DNA of 64,000 nucleotides from an uncultured Paracoccaceae bacterium (GTDB lineage Bacteria; Pseudomonadota; Alphaproteobacteria; Rhodobacterales; Rhodobacteraceae), in contig CANMEQ010000003.1 of NCBI GenBank assembly GCA_947497065.1, positions 310,001 through 374,000 on the forward strand, read 5' to 3'. The notes under the pieces are model-generated. The model saw only the letters and a program-made list of their open reading frames with translations. It was not told where the DNA came from and did not search any database. The translations under genes were made by a program, and so were the position numbers. This document shows positions 44,045 to 52,802 of the stretch, piece after piece. Every line of letters begins with the position of its first letter. The stretch's first letter is position 1.

Positions 44045-44983
44045 TCAAAAAGCCACCTTATCGCTACCTTTAAGATCAAGCATTTCGCGCGCCTCGTCTG
44101 GCGTTGCGATCTCGCAGCCGAGATCTTCGACGATGCGGCGGATTTTGGCAACTTGTTGGGCATTGCTTTCCGCAAGTTTGCCGCGAGAGATAAACAGGCT
44201 GTCTTCGAGCCCAACGCGGACGTTGCCGCCCATCTGGCTCGCGGTTGACGCCAATGCCATCTGCGCCCCGCCGGCCCCTAGAACCGACCAACGATAGTAA
44301 TCGCCAAACAACCGGTCGGCAGTTTGCTTCATGAAGACGAGGTTTTCGATTTCAGGACCAATCCCGCCCAGAATGCCAAAAATGAATTGGATGAATATCG
44401 GCGCTTTGAACAAGCCGATATCCATGCAGAATTTCAGATTGTATAGGTGCCCAACATCGTAACATTCATGTTCGAACTTGATGTCATGAGGTGCGAGCGT
44501 ATCGGCTGCTTCTTTGATGTCACGGAATGTGTTGCGGAAAATGTTCCCATCCGAATTGGCGACATAGTCCCTTTCCCAATCGAATTTCCAATCATCGTCC
44601 TTGTATCGGTTTGCCAGCGGGTGGAACGAGAAATTCATTGAACCCATATTCATCGAACACATTTCCGGAGAGAAGGTCTTGGCCGGAGTGATACGATCCT
44701 GAATGGATAAACTGAGCGAGCCACCAGTGGAAATGTTTACGACCGCATCGGTTGCCTGTTTGATCTTTGGCAAGAACGGCTCGAAATCTTTGGTGTCCAC
44801 CGAAGGTGCACCTGTTTCATTGTCGCGGGCGTGCAGGTGCAAAATGGATGCACCTGCCTCTGCGGCATCTAATGCCTGCTGCGCGATATCATCATATGTA
44901 TAGGGCAAGCTGTCCGACATTGTTGGCGTGTGAATGGCACCAGTGATCGCACAGGTGATAATTGTCTTTTGCTTCTTGGCCAT
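44045..44983 (-). CDS. Beta-keto acid cleavage enzyme (BKACE / 3-keto-5-aminohexanoate cleavage family)
   Basis: 312 residues. BKACE family: metal site in GASILHLHARDNETGAPS (HLHxRD, about 42-50), ISTGGSLSL, KFEHECYDVGHLYNLK and NVRVGLEDSLFISRGKLA near 240. The first strand reads CAITGAIHTPTMSDSLPYT rather than the common CALNGA...P form, so it is a divergent subgroup. Such enzymes use zinc to condense a beta-keto acid with acetyl-CoA, giving acetoacetate and a new CoA ester. It is the last gene of the catabolic operon, 3 bases from LivM. Confidence 0.9.
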   Translation of the reverse strand: MAKKQKTIITCAITGAIHTPTMSDSLPYTYDDIAQQALDAAEAGASILHLHARDNETGAPSVDTKDFEPFLPKIKQATDAVVNISTGGSLSLSIQDRITPAKTFSPEMCSMNMGSMNFSFHPLANRYKDDDWKFDWERDYVANSDGNIFRNTFRDIKEAADTLAPHDIKFEHECYDVGHLYNLKFCMDIGLFKAPIFIQFIFGILGGIGPEIENLVFMKQTADRLFGDYYRWSVLGAGGAQMALASTASQMGGNVRVGLEDSLFISRGKLAESNAQQVAKIRRIVEDLGCEIATPDEAREMLDLKGSDKVAF

Positions 44984-44986
44984 CAG

Positions 44987-46006
44987 TTAGCCCTTTTTGT
45001 TTTGTTTGACACGGTAAGAGAGAGGAAAGAGTTCGAGATCAAAGCGGCTGCGCAGTAGGCCCCAAATTCCGCTTGGCGCTTTCAACATGATCACAATCGC
45101 GACCACACCGAGCACCATCAGATAGATCGTTCCAAGGTCGGCAAGTGTTTCACGCAGCAGGAAAAAGATCAGCGTCCCAATGATCGGTCCTTCAATCGTA
45201 CCAATCCCGCCAATCACAACGATAAAGATAACGAAGGCTGTCCAATCGTTGACGGAAAATGCGGCATCCGGTGAAATGCGCAGCTTTTGTAGGAAAATCA
45301 GCGCACCGATCATCGCAGTGAGAGCGGCGGTCACGATGTAGACGATGAACTTCGTCCGCCAAATATCGATCCCGAGCGAACCCGCAGCCAATTCATTGTC
45401 ACGTATCGCCGTTAAGGCTAGCCCATTGCGGGACCGAAGGAAAAAATAGACGGCAGCGATGACAATGACGGCCGACGCGAGCGCGAGCCAATAGCTAAGG
45501 TGTTCGCGCCCTGATCTTGACGATGCCAAAGATCGGACAATTCCAACCGGCAAAGATGAACCTGACCCACCTCCCAACGCAGAGGCCTGTGCAAACGACA
45601 GGCGAAACACTTCGGCAATCACCCATGTGCCGATGGCGAAATACGCGCCACGCAATCGAAAGATCAACAGCGCGACAGGCACGGCGATGATAGCGCCCAA
45701 TGCGCCAGTAACGACAATTGCCGCGATTGGGTGCAAACCGCCAAACATTGTCAGGGCGAACAACATATAGCCGCCAAAGCCGACATAGGCTTGCTGCCCT
45801 ACAGAGACGAGCCCCGCATATCCGGCCATCAAATTCCAAAGGCTTGCCAGAGCGAGATACAAGAAGATTTCGCCCATCAAGCGCATATCTGCACGGCCTG
45901 CCCAATAGGGGGCAGCGACCAGAATGATCAGCACAACAAGGCCAAGAAGGGCCGCGATTTTGGTCACGCCGGATGTGCGGGTGACGTTTAGGTTAGGCGT
46001 ACTCAT
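44987..46006 (-). CDS. Branched-chain-type ABC transporter permease LivM
   Basis: 339 residues from ATG 46004-46006 (it overlaps the LivH stop by 4 bases; 50-codon longer reading rejected). About nine membrane segments; core LYLALASLWNLMAGYAGLVSVGQQAYVGFGGY and GTWVIAEVFRLSFAQASALGG, and the C-terminal VIGGIGTIEGPIIGTLIFFLLRE typical of LivM. One half of the importer channel. Confidence 0.92.
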   Translation of the reverse strand: MSTPNLNVTRTSGVTKIAALLGLVVLIILVAAPYWAGRADMRLMGEIFLYLALASLWNLMAGYAGLVSVGQQAYVGFGGYMLFALTMFGGLHPIAAIVVTGALGAIIAVPVALLIFRLRGAYFAIGTWVIAEVFRLSFAQASALGGGSGSSLPVGIVRSLASSRSGREHLSYWLALASAVIVIAAVYFFLRSRNGLALTAIRDNELAAGSLGIDIWRTKFIVYIVTAALTAMIGALIFLQKLRISPDAAFSVNDWTAFVIFIVVIGGIGTIEGPIIGTLIFFLLRETLADLGTIYLMVLGVVAIVIMLKAPSGIWGLLRSRFDLELFPLSYRVKQNKKG

Positions 46007-46866
46007 TCGTTGATCCTTGGAAATAGTCCATTGGGGCGCACGGCCAGAATGACAAGGAATGCGATGTGACCGGCCAGCAATTGCCAACCTGGGTCGATCT
46101 TGGCGCCTATCGTTTGGGCCACACCAAGGATGACACCGCCAATCAATGTGCCCCACAAGTTCCCCAAGCCACCGATGATCACGGCTTCAAAACCGAAGAT
46201 CAGTCGGCCACCGCCGATAGAGGGGTCAAAGCTGGTGCGAATGCCGAGCATGATGCCCGCGATAGCTGTCACCCCAAGCGCCAAGGCCATAGCCAAGCCA
46301 AAGATGTGACGACGATTGAGCCCCATCAGCTGCGCGATTTCCTGATTGTCCGATGTCGCGCGGAACGCGCGGCCCAGTGATGTGCGGTAAAACATCCATT
46401 GCAAGGACGCGATCACGACAATCGCAATGCCGAATGTCAGGACTGGCAACAGGCCAAGAGACAAGCTGCCAATAGACACACTTGCTGTTTCTAGCGCGCC
46501 TGCGTTCATTTTTTGCGGATCGGCGGAATAGGTTTCCAGCAGCGCGTTTTGAATAATTACAGATAATCCGAACGTGACCAAAAGCGGCGGTAGGATGTCT
46601 TTGCCCAGCGTCTGGTTCAGAATGCCTCGCTGCAAAATATAGCCAATCAGCGCCATGGCGGGAACGACGACGATCAACGCGGCTATCGGATGCAGCCCTA
46701 AAAGGGTTGTCACCGACAGCCCTAGATAGGCACCCAGTACGATCAAATCCCCATGTGCAATATTGACCAGCCGCATGACGCCAAAGATCAAAGACAGCCC
46801 TGCGGCAAACAGTGCATATAGGCCGCCAAGGAGGGTGCCTTGCACCACTGCGTTAACCCATTCCAT
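46003..46866 (-). CDS. Branched-chain-type ABC transporter permease LivH
   Basis: 287 residues from ATG 46864-46866 (GGGGTGG upstream); a TTG start 5 codons earlier is possible. LivH family: VNAVVQGTLLGGLYALFAAGLSLIFGVMRLVNIAHGDLIVLGAY, then GRAFRATSDNQEIAQLMGL and FGFEAVIIGGLGNLWGTLIGG. Overlaps LivM; follows LivF within 2 bases. Confidence 0.92.
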   Translation of the reverse strand: MEWVNAVVQGTLLGGLYALFAAGLSLIFGVMRLVNIAHGDLIVLGAYLGLSVTTLLGLHPIAALIVVVPAMALIGYILQRGILNQTLGKDILPPLLVTFGLSVIIQNALLETYSADPQKMNAGALETASVSIGSLSLGLLPVLTFGIAIVVIASLQWMFYRTSLGRAFRATSDNQEIAQLMGLNRRHIFGLAMALALGVTAIAGIMLGIRTSFDPSIGGGRLIFGFEAVIIGGLGNLWGTLIGGVILGVAQTIGAKIDPGWQLLAGHIAFLVILAVRPNGLFPRINE

Positions 46867-46867
46867 A

Positions 46868-47575
46868 TTATTCCACCCCAAAATAGGCGCGCGAAATGTC
46901 TTCGCGGGCGGCGGTTGCAGATGCTCCGTTCAAGGAAACGCGCCCCTCTTGCAGGCAATAAAACCGCGAGGAAACAGATAAGGCTTTGGTGATGTCTTGC
47001 TCGACGATAAGCGCGCTCATCCCCTCGCCGATGATGCCCGGAAGCGCAGCGTAGATATCTTTAATGATGATCGGGGCCAGTCCGAGGCTGATCTCATCAA
47101 ACAAGATCAAGTCGGGGTTCGCCATCAAGGCACGTCCAATGGCCACCATTTGCTGCTGCCCCCCCGACAAAGACGTCGACTGTTGGTTGCGCCGCTCCTG
47201 CAAAATCGGAAAAAGCGTGTACACGGCTTTCAGCGACCACGGGCCTTTTCGCCCCATTTGACCGCCGATCATCAGGTTTTCCTCGACTGACAAGGACGGA
47301 AACAGCTGCCGCCCTTCTGGCACCAGTGCGATGCCTTGCGCCGCCACCTGATCAGCACGTAGCGCACCGATAGAGCCCCCCCGATACTTTACCATGTCAG
47401 ACGCGTTTTGGGTCAGCCCGGAGATGGAGCGCATGAGCGTCGTTTTACCGGCGCCATTGGCACCGATGATGGCCAACACCTCACCCTCGGAGACCTCAAG
47501 ATCAACGCCATACAGCGCCTGAAAATCACCGTAAAACGCATCGAGAGAATTGAGTTTAAGAATAGGTTCAGGCAT
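46868..47575 (-). CDS. ABC transporter ATP-binding protein LivF
   Basis: 235 residues from ATG 47573-47575, overlapping the LivG stop by 8 bases. Walker A IGANGAGKTTLMRSISG, signature LSGGQQQMVAIGRALM, Walker B LILFDEISLGLAP (about 155). LivF pattern SVEENLMIGG is present. One of the two ATPases of the importer. Confidence 0.93.
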   Translation of the reverse strand: MPEPILKLNSLDAFYGDFQALYGVDLEVSEGEVLAIIGANGAGKTTLMRSISGLTQNASDMVKYRGGSIGALRADQVAAQGIALVPEGRQLFPSLSVEENLMIGGQMGRKGPWSLKAVYTLFPILQERRNQQSTSLSGGQQQMVAIGRALMANPDLILFDEISLGLAPIIIKDIYAALPGIIGEGMSALIVEQDITKALSVSSRFYCLQEGRVSLNGASATAAREDISRAYFGVE

Positions 47576-48296
47576 CAGCTTCGATCCCCAGATAAATTTC
47601 CTGCACTTCTGGGCTTTCCATGATCGTGCGTGGATGACCCTCGGCAATCTTCCTGCCAAAATCGATGACCATAAGTTTGTCGACCACTGCCAAAAGTGCG
47701 TGCACGACGTGTTCGATCCAAATGATCGTTACGCCACGGGCGTGAATGTCTTTGATGGTTTGAACGAGTGATGTGCATTCCGCTTCGGTCAATCCACCCG
47801 CGATTTCATCCAACATCAGCAGCTTTGGTTTGGCACACAGGGCGCGGGTCAATTCCAACCGTTTGCGCCCGAGCAACGTAAGCCCGCCCGCCAAGACATT
47901 TGCACGATCCAAAAGCTCGGTTTGCTGCAATACGTCGAGACAATAGTTTTCCGCCTCACTGCCCTGCATTCCACCGGCTTGGGTGGCGGCAATCATGGCG
48001 TTTTCAAAAACGGTCATTCCTGAAAACGGCTGGGGTACCTGAAAACTGCGGGCCATTCCCGCGCGGCACCGTTTGGCTGCGGAATGGGCCGTGATGTTTG
48101 ATCCGTCAAAATGGATCGCGCCCGAATTCGGCGACAAGGTCCCCGTGATCAGATTGAACATCGATGTCTTGCCCGCGCCATTGGGGCCGATGATCCCCAA
48201 GGCTTCGCCTTTGGCAACCTCAAAGCTCAATGCATCAGCCACGGTGACAGAGCCGAACGATTTTGAGACTTTGTCCAATTGTAAAAATGCAGCCAT
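47568..48296 (-). CDS. ABC transporter ATP-binding protein LivG
   Basis: 242 residues from ATG 48294-48296 (GCGAGGG upstream; 13-codon extension rejected). Walker A IIGPNGAGKTSMFNLITG, LivG-specific GMARSFQVPQPFSGMTVFENAMI, Walker B LLMLDEIAGGLTEAE; its signature reads LTLLGRKRLELTRAL, as in LivG proteins, less canonical than LSGGQ. Second ATPase of the importer. Confidence 0.9.
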   Translation of the reverse strand: MAAFLQLDKVSKSFGSVTVADALSFEVAKGEALGIIGPNGAGKTSMFNLITGTLSPNSGAIHFDGSNITAHSAAKRCRAGMARSFQVPQPFSGMTVFENAMIAATQAGGMQGSEAENYCLDVLQQTELLDRANVLAGGLTLLGRKRLELTRALCAKPKLLMLDEIAGGLTEAECTSLVQTIKDIHARGVTIIWIEHVVHALLAVVDKLMVIDFGRKIAEGHPRTIMESPEVQEIYLGIEADA

Positions 48297-48322
48297 GTAC
48301 CCTCGCCCTGGAAATGCTGTTC

Positions 48323-48346
48323 GCGGTGCCGGCAATGCGGCACCGC
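48323..48346 (-). other. Stem-loop between SBP and LivG
   Basis: GCGGTGCCG (48323-48331) pairs with CGGCACCGC (48338-48346), loop of 6 bases; no T-run follows. A processing or mRNA-stability hairpin after the SBP gene, which would keep SBP message more abundant than that of the other subunits. Confidence 0.5.
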
Positions 48347-48356
48347 CGATTTCAAT

Positions 48357-49637
48357 TTAAGACAAGAGTTTAAGCTCGCCGGTCAGCGGAATGTTTGGCG
48401 CTGAGGAATTCGCAACGATCTTCAGATCCAAGGCATTTCCGTCGCGCTGCCACTGGCCAGCCACCAAAGGTGTTTTGGTGACGTTGTTTATTGGACCATT
48501 TGCCCAATTCACATTGCCGGTGATCGTGTCGAGGTTGGTTGAGGCAATCGCATCCACAATCGCTGCTGGATCTTCCAAATCCTCCGCACGCTTGATCACA
48601 TCAGCCACCACTTCAAAAAGCGCGTGTTTGAAGCCAATTGGCTGCGTCCAAGGACGGCCAGATGCAGTCGTATAGCCGTCTGCCAGCTCTTTGGATGAAG
48701 CGCCCGTCAATGAGGAGCTGAACGGGTGATTAGGTGACCACCATACTTCGGATGACAGGCCGTCGCCACGATCGCCCAGCGCCTCAATGACCGATGGGAA
48801 CAACAACGCCTTGCCGATTGTCACGACCTTGGGGGCGAACCCTTGCTGAGCAGATTGCGCCCAGAATGTCGCGAAATCTGGGGCAATCATGTTACCAGTG
48901 ACGATTTCGCACTCAGCCGCTTTGTACTCTGCGATCTGGTTCGAGAAATCATCCGAAAGGGGCTGAAAACGGCCAGGATCGATCAGATTATATCCTGCTT
49001 CTGCCAAAGGTTTTGGCAGGCCAAGCTCGGCATCCCCCCATGCATTGCCATCTGCATCATTTGGGAACAGCCCAGCAACAGTTTTCCCGACGCCTGATCC
49101 ATCCCACATATCGAGGAAGGCGCCGATGACATCTTCAAGCCCCCAGAAGAAGTGGTAGGTGTTTTGGAACCCTTCGCCCGGCACGCCATTGCGGCCAAAG
49201 AAATACGGCTGCCACGGGCAATCCGTTGTGATGCATGGCACTTCGTTGATTTCTGCCTGATCTGAAACGGGGTTCACGGTATCAGGTGTTGATGCCGCAA
49301 CGATGATATCCACTTCATCCCCAAGGATCAGATCAGCGGCGACCTCTGCGGCACGATTCGGGTTTGACTGGCTGTCTTTGGAAATAATTTCCACGGTGTA
49401 AGCCTTACCGTTGTTTTCCAAACCTGCGGAAAACGCATTTGAAATTGCATCCAAAACGTAGTCATCCGCCTCAGCGAAACCCGCCAAGGGGCCTGTACGT
49501 GGGCTTACATGGCCAACTTTAATAACGGGGTTGGCCGCGTAGGCACGGCTACTCGATAGGATCGCCGGCGCCGCAAGAGCAGCTGCACCACCTGCCACAA
49601 AACTGCGGCGCGACCATGTTGATGTCTTCTTAGTCAT
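48357..49637 (-). CDS. ABC transporter solute-binding protein (Liv/amide-type)
   Basis: 426 residues. Tat-like signal STWSRRSFVAGGAAALAAPA with twin Arg, cut after RAYA. Periplasmic-binding fold of the LivJ/AmiC type: VIKVGHVSPRTGPLAGFAEAD, GDEVDIIVAASTPDTVNP, TTDCPWQPYFF and KTVAGLFPNDADGNAW. The ligand site differs from true branched-chain amino acid proteins enough that substrate cannot be read. Delivers the operon's substrate to LivHM. Confidence 0.92.
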   Translation of the reverse strand: MTKKTSTWSRRSFVAGGAAALAAPAILSSSRAYAANPVIKVGHVSPRTGPLAGFAEADDYVLDAISNAFSAGLENNGKAYTVEIISKDSQSNPNRAAEVAADLILGDEVDIIVAASTPDTVNPVSDQAEINEVPCITTDCPWQPYFFGRNGVPGEGFQNTYHFFWGLEDVIGAFLDMWDGSGVGKTVAGLFPNDADGNAWGDAELGLPKPLAEAGYNLIDPGRFQPLSDDFSNQIAEYKAAECEIVTGNMIAPDFATFWAQSAQQGFAPKVVTIGKALLFPSVIEALGDRGDGLSSEVWWSPNHPFSSSLTGASSKELADGYTTASGRPWTQPIGFKHALFEVVADVIKRAEDLEDPAAIVDAIASTNLDTITGNVNWANGPINNVTKTPLVAGQWQRDGNALDLKIVANSSAPNIPLTGELKLLS

Positions 49638-49681
49638 GTCTTTCCTCCCATTTACGACCTCAGGGGCCGGTTTCCGAAACG

Positions 49682-50611
49682 TCAGTCCAGTAAGATGCCG
49701 TCCAAACGTTGTAGATGCCGGGCGACACGCCCGCGCAGTTGATCAGCCTCCTGATCGGTCCAAGCCTGAAACCCCTCACCAGATTTCATACCAAGCCGTC
49801 CCTCCTCGACGAGCTTGCTAAGATAAGGAGATGGCCCTCTACGGCTTTCCAAGTCGAACAGCACATTTTCGTGGATATCCAATGTCAGATCGGTCCCAAC
49901 CAGATCCGCATTTTCAAGCGGTCCAAGAACCGCGAGGCGCCGCCCAAAACTGGACTTAACGACCGTATCCACGGCTTCAGCATCGCAGATTCCATTTTCA
50001 ACAAGGCTGATGGCCTCGCGCCACAACGCGTGCTGCAATCTGTTGCCGATGAACCCGGGTACGTCCTTTTGCACCCGGACCGGCGTTTTGCCTGCATCTT
50101 CAAGCAGCGCCATCATCTGGTCGGCGACCGTATCCTTGGTCCACTCCGTGCTCACGACCTCAACCAATGGGATCATGTGTGGCGGGTTCCACCAATGGGT
50201 GCCCAGGGCACGATCCTTGTGTTCAAGGTTCGCCATAATATCTGTGATCGGCATCACGGAGGTGTTGGAGGCGAGGATCGCTGTCTTTGGCGCGTGCCTC
50301 TCGATCTCGGCGAAGATTGATTGTTTGAGCGGTAGTTTTTCTGGCGCCGCCTCAAACACAAATTCCGCGCACCCCACGGCCGTTTCAATGGGTCCGCAAA
50401 TCTCGATCTTCTTGAGGATTTTGGGGATGTTATCATCACGTTCCCCAAGCGCCTTAAGGCTATCGGATATACGTCCAGCGACCGTTGCACGGGCCTCTTC
50501 TGTTGGGTCAGAAATTCGCACATATTGGCCCGCGCGCGCCAATGTCAAAGCGATGCCATGGCCCATGAGGCCCGCACCAATCACTGCTGTCTGGATATTT
50601 TTACGCATCAA
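49682..50611 (-). CDS. 3-hydroxyacyl-CoA dehydrogenase-like enzyme
   Basis: 309 residues. Rossmann motif AVIGAGLMGHGIALTLARAG at the N-terminus, FVFEAAPEKLPLKQSIF, SNTSVMPITDI, and active-site HWWNPPHMIPLVEVV near residue 138, then DVPGFIGNRLQHALWREA. The WWNPP form and short length match L-carnitine dehydrogenase and L-gulonate 3-dehydrogenase as well as 3-hydroxybutyryl-CoA dehydrogenase, so a free 3-hydroxy acid may be the substrate. Product would be a beta-keto acid, the substrate class of the BKACE gene in the same operon. Confidence 0.88.
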   Translation of the reverse strand: MMRKNIQTAVIGAGLMGHGIALTLARAGQYVRISDPTEEARATVAGRISDSLKALGERDDNIPKILKKIEICGPIETAVGCAEFVFEAAPEKLPLKQSIFAEIERHAPKTAILASNTSVMPITDIMANLEHKDRALGTHWWNPPHMIPLVEVVSTEWTKDTVADQMMALLEDAGKTPVRVQKDVPGFIGNRLQHALWREAISLVENGICDAEAVDTVVKSSFGRRLAVLGPLENADLVGTDLTLDIHENVLFDLESRRGPSPYLSKLVEEGRLGMKSGEGFQAWTDQEADQLRGRVARHLQRLDGILLD

Positions 50612-51397
50612 TCAACCCGCCGTGTATCCGCCATCGGCGTATAGGATGTGGCCGGTGTAAAAATCCGACGCTGCAGACGACAAGAACAACAATGGACCTG
50701 CCAAATCCTCCGGCTCGCCCAGACGTCCCTTTGGGACCCGAGACAAAAACCCTTCGCGAACGGCTTTCGCTTTCTCAGTGTCTTCAAACATCCATGCGGT
50801 CAGCGGGGACCGGAACACGGTTGGCGCAATCGCATTAACCGTGATGCCCGTTGGCCCCAATTCGCAGCCAAGGGCCTTTGTGACGCCGTCGACCGCTGCC
50901 TTAGAGGCGCAATAGGCCGTGTAGCCCGCAGGATGGCCCAAAAGGCCGCGGGCAGACGAGACAAAGACAATCTTGCCGCCTTGCCCCTGTGCTTTCATCT
51001 GTTTGCTTGCGGCGCGGGCTAACAGCCATGACTGCGTGACATTTGCATCCATCACACCTTCAAAGGTCTCAGGTGCCATGTCTTCGATCATCGCAACCTT
51101 ATTCATCCCTGAGGCGACAACCAAGATATCCAGAGCCCCGAAGGCCTCCACCGTCTCGGCAACCATTGCTTCAACTGCGGCTTCGCTATCTGGGCGGCCC
51201 TGTATCTGATGCACCTCTCCTGTGCAGGTTCCGGCCACTTCGGACATCGCCTCTGCATTGCCTGCCGCAAGAACGACCTTACATCCTGCGCCAGACAAAC
51301 AACGTGCCGCGACCGCACCAAAGGCCCCGGAAGCGCCCGTGATCAGGGCAACTTTGCCCTGAACGTCAAACATTGAAAGTGGGTTGTCTAAGGACAT
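50612..51397 (-). CDS. Short-chain dehydrogenase/reductase
   Basis: 261 residues. Cofactor motif ALITGASGAFGAVAARCLSGAG (T-G-x-x-x-G-x-G) and catalytic Ser...YTAYCASK pattern in VSSARGLLGHPAGYTAYCASKAAV (about 140-165). Glycine-rich C-terminus LFLSSAASDFYTGHILYADGG is the classical SDR end. NAD(P)-dependent oxidation or reduction of an alcohol in the operon pathway. Abuts the next gene with no gap. Confidence 0.9.
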   Translation of the reverse strand: MSLDNPLSMFDVQGKVALITGASGAFGAVAARCLSGAGCKVVLAAGNAEAMSEVAGTCTGEVHQIQGRPDSEAAVEAMVAETVEAFGALDILVVASGMNKVAMIEDMAPETFEGVMDANVTQSWLLARAASKQMKAQGQGGKIVFVSSARGLLGHPAGYTAYCASKAAVDGVTKALGCELGPTGITVNAIAPTVFRSPLTAWMFEDTEKAKAVREGFLSRVPKGRLGEPEDLAGPLLFLSSAASDFYTGHILYADGGYTAG

Positions 51398-51401
51398 CAG
51401 G

Positions 51402-51755
51402 TCACTCCGGTCTCTTGCCGTTCGGATAGGGCATCACGACAAGCATTTTACAAATATGGTTGGTCTTGTTTTCGATCCGGCGCACTTGACCAGCCGGGAT
51501 TGTGCAGCTGTCCATCGCAGACAAAATAGTTTCGCCGCCCTCCACTTCGACAGTCATTTCGCCCTCAAGCACGACATAGACTTTCTCGAAGGGCGTGCTG
51601 TCAGGCCCAGCTCCCCCTCCTGGAAGAAACTGTGAGAATCCAATCCACTGGTTTTCCGGCCCACCGTCTTCAAATCCTTGAAGACGTAGCCCCGTAACGC
51701 CCCAATGATTTGGGGCGTCATAGGTTTGTGCATCGGCAAAACGCTTCACCAGCAT
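51402..51755 (-). CDS. Cupin-fold protein
   Basis: 117 residues. Cupin barrel: WIGFSQFLPGGGAGPDSTPFEKVYVVLEGEMTVEVEGGE near the middle, and SCTIPAGQVRRIENKTN. A usual cupin metal His pair is not complete (GGGAGPDS rather than HxH), so it may be a binding or metal-poor form. Cytoplasmic. Ends overlapping the cyclase gene by one base. Catalytic role not known. Confidence 0.82.
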   Translation of the reverse strand: MLVKRFADAQTYDAPNHWGVTGLRLQGFEDGGPENQWIGFSQFLPGGGAGPDSTPFEKVYVVLEGEMTVEVEGGETILSAMDSCTIPAGQVRRIENKTNHICKMLVVMPYPNGKRPE

Positions 51756-52591
51756 CAGAATTCTTTGCCGTCTTCGATGCGGTAGTTCTGGTCTTTGTCA
51801 ATCATCGCAACAAGGCGAATGATACAACCATCACCGCGGTCCCAGTTCCACGGGAAGAATGCAAACGTGCAACGTTTGCCAGTGACCGCGTCCAGATCAC
51901 CGCCGACATTTTCGATGCCCAGAATACCGTTCTTAAACAAAATCTGGTGGCATGGCTCCCATTCAGGAAAATCGTCTTTCCAATCGTTGCCGCCGGACCA
52001 TTCTTTATATTCTTCTTCAAGGTGCGGAAGAAGCGGGCCGTTGCGCTGTGGGCCGATCGCCGTAGCGAGTGGGTGGTCGTTGGCTTGAGTGTCATGCCCC
52101 ACGACCTTCACGCCTTTTTCCACCATCCATTCGGCAGCCGACGGAACAAAACCCGGGCAGTAAGCGAAGTAATCGCCGTCTTCATAGTCGTGGTGCCATC
52201 CGGTGTTGATGATCAATACATCCCCTTTGCGGATTTCGTGACCACATGCCTTTTCAAGATCTTCACCCGTGATCGGCTCCCATTTCTTTTTCGGGACAGA
52301 CACGACGATCCCGGTCCCAAAGAAATGTGGCAACGGCACTTCATCGATGAATGGCGTACCCTGCACAACATGCGCGGGCGCATCGATATGCGTTGTCGCA
52401 TGCATGGTCGTCGTGATGCGTTGGCTCAGAACGCCTGATTTCGCCATGTAATGGATGCGTTCAATCTTCGTGTCCTGAAAATACGGCCAGTTCGGGTTCT
52501 GGAAACCAAAGCGGTGGCTGAGGTTATAGAACTCCAGACCCATGTCATTTTCGGTGTTTGCTTGGAATTCAATTCCGCGAATTTTCACCAT
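51755..52591 (-). CDS. Cyclase family hydrolase (kynurenine-formamidase-like)
   Basis: 278 residues. Metal-binding signature of the cyclase/KynB family: TMHATTHIDAPAHVVQG (H-x-T-H-x-D-A-P-x-H, about 65-78) and NTGWHHDYEDG. These zinc hydrolases open amides or lactones. No kynurenine genes are near, so another substrate is likely. First gene of the operon, divergent from the IclR gene 211 bases away. Confidence 0.88.
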   Translation of the reverse strand: MVKIRGIEFQANTENDMGLEFYNLSHRFGFQNPNWPYFQDTKIERIHYMAKSGVLSQRITTTMHATTHIDAPAHVVQGTPFIDEVPLPHFFGTGIVVSVPKKKWEPITGEDLEKACGHEIRKGDVLIINTGWHHDYEDGDYFAYCPGFVPSAAEWMVEKGVKVVGHDTQANDHPLATAIGPQRNGPLLPHLEEEYKEWSGGNDWKDDFPEWEPCHQILFKNGILGIENVGGDLDAVTGKRCTFAFFPWNWDRGDGCIIRLVAMIDKDQNYRIEDGKEF

Positions 52592-52709
52592 GGATAAAAG
52601 TCCTCCGTTCGCTGCCCGTAGCTGCGTTTGTTCAAGTTATGATGTTAGATGGCCTCCCAGCCGGTCCATAATTTGATACAGCTGCATCGCATATCGGTCA
52701 ACACATAAA

Positions 52710-52720
52710 TTGCAATGCAA
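52710..52720. promoter_or_regulatory. Palindrome TTGCAATGCAA between iclR and the catabolic operon
   Basis: Perfect 5+1+5 palindrome. A second one of the same design lies 21 bases on. Candidate site for the IclR protein. Confidence 0.65.
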
Positions 52721-52730
52721 GACAGGTGTA

Positions 52731-52741
52731 TCGCAATGCGA
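52731..52741. promoter_or_regulatory. Palindrome TCGCAATGCGA between iclR and the catabolic operon
   Basis: Perfect 5+1+5 palindrome sharing GCAATGC with the first; centres are 21 bases apart (two helical turns). Confidence 0.65.
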
Positions 52742-52802
52742 GCATTGACATCATCAGTTCTTCACGTATGACAAAGGTGGGAACACAAAGGTTTGATAGC
52801 TT

